Source of the DNA: Notospermus geniculatus
Lineage: Eukaryota > Nemertea > Pilidiophora > Heteronemertea > Lineidae
Reading direction: 5' to 3'
DNA: 64,000 nt
NCBI GenBank assembly: GCA_002633025.1
Contig: NMRB01000148.1
Coordinates: forward strand, 418,511-482,510
Below are more notes on the stretch, generated by a model that did no database searches, had not been told where the DNA came from, and worked only from the letters and a program-made list of their open reading frames with translations. The stretch is not shown here. Positions within the stretch are counted from its first letter, which is position 1.

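Noticed and set aside
62611-63402. The longest open reading frame of the window, 263 codons on the - strand
   Set aside because: It is antisense to Piezo exon 41 and runs through two hairpin elements. Its openness comes from the opposite strand's coding and from inverted repeats, and no domain is recognisable.

Overview
This is animal nuclear DNA. It has spliced genes with GT-AG and a few GC-AG introns, tRNA-derived SINEs, many hairpin/MITE elements and several minisatellites. The style of the repeats suggests a marine invertebrate. I cannot assign species or phylum from the sequence alone. There is one 96-base assembly gap (6624-6719).

The dominant gene lies on the + strand from about 10475 to beyond the window end. 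It encodes a Piezo-type mechanosensitive cation channel. I could read 42 distinct exons that join in a continuous frame. They include the Piezo signature PF(x2)E(x6)W (codons 55977-56012), the WAMLSVPRPS membrane segment (50198-50465), the beam-like coiled helix, the outer helix, the extracellular cap and the pore-lining inner helix. The first several hundred residues expected of a Piezo are absent, so those exons are probably left of the window. The last few dozen residues lie to the right of it.

The most striking feature is a direct tandem duplication inside this gene. About 9 kb (22290-31479) is repeated at 31480-42140, carrying twelve consecutive exons (525 codons, phase 0 at both ends). 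All twelve exons, their frames and their splice sites, including three GC donors, are intact in both copies. By eye the copies differ by roughly 45 silent changes and no amino-acid change. The introns differ by several copy-specific insertions, including a 1.8-kb satellite-bearing element found only in copy 2. With one copy the protein has a normal Piezo length. With both it would gain an extra piece of blade and a second beam. Either the gene has a real, alternatively used repeated module, or two divergent haplotypes were joined during assembly. The sequence alone does not decide between these.

Layout: 1-10.4 kb holds repeats, nested hairpins and two or three candidate exons of an unidentified cysteine-rich gene on the - strand. 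10.5-21.7 kb holds the N-proximal blade exons. 22.3-42.1 kb is the tandem duplication. 42.1-47.7 kb is mostly intron with MITEs and a minisatellite. 47.7-54.7 kb holds the acidic linkers and C-proximal blade exons. 55.9-64.0 kb holds the anchor, outer helix, cap and inner helix, including a 4.1-kb intron at 58.0-62.1 kb.
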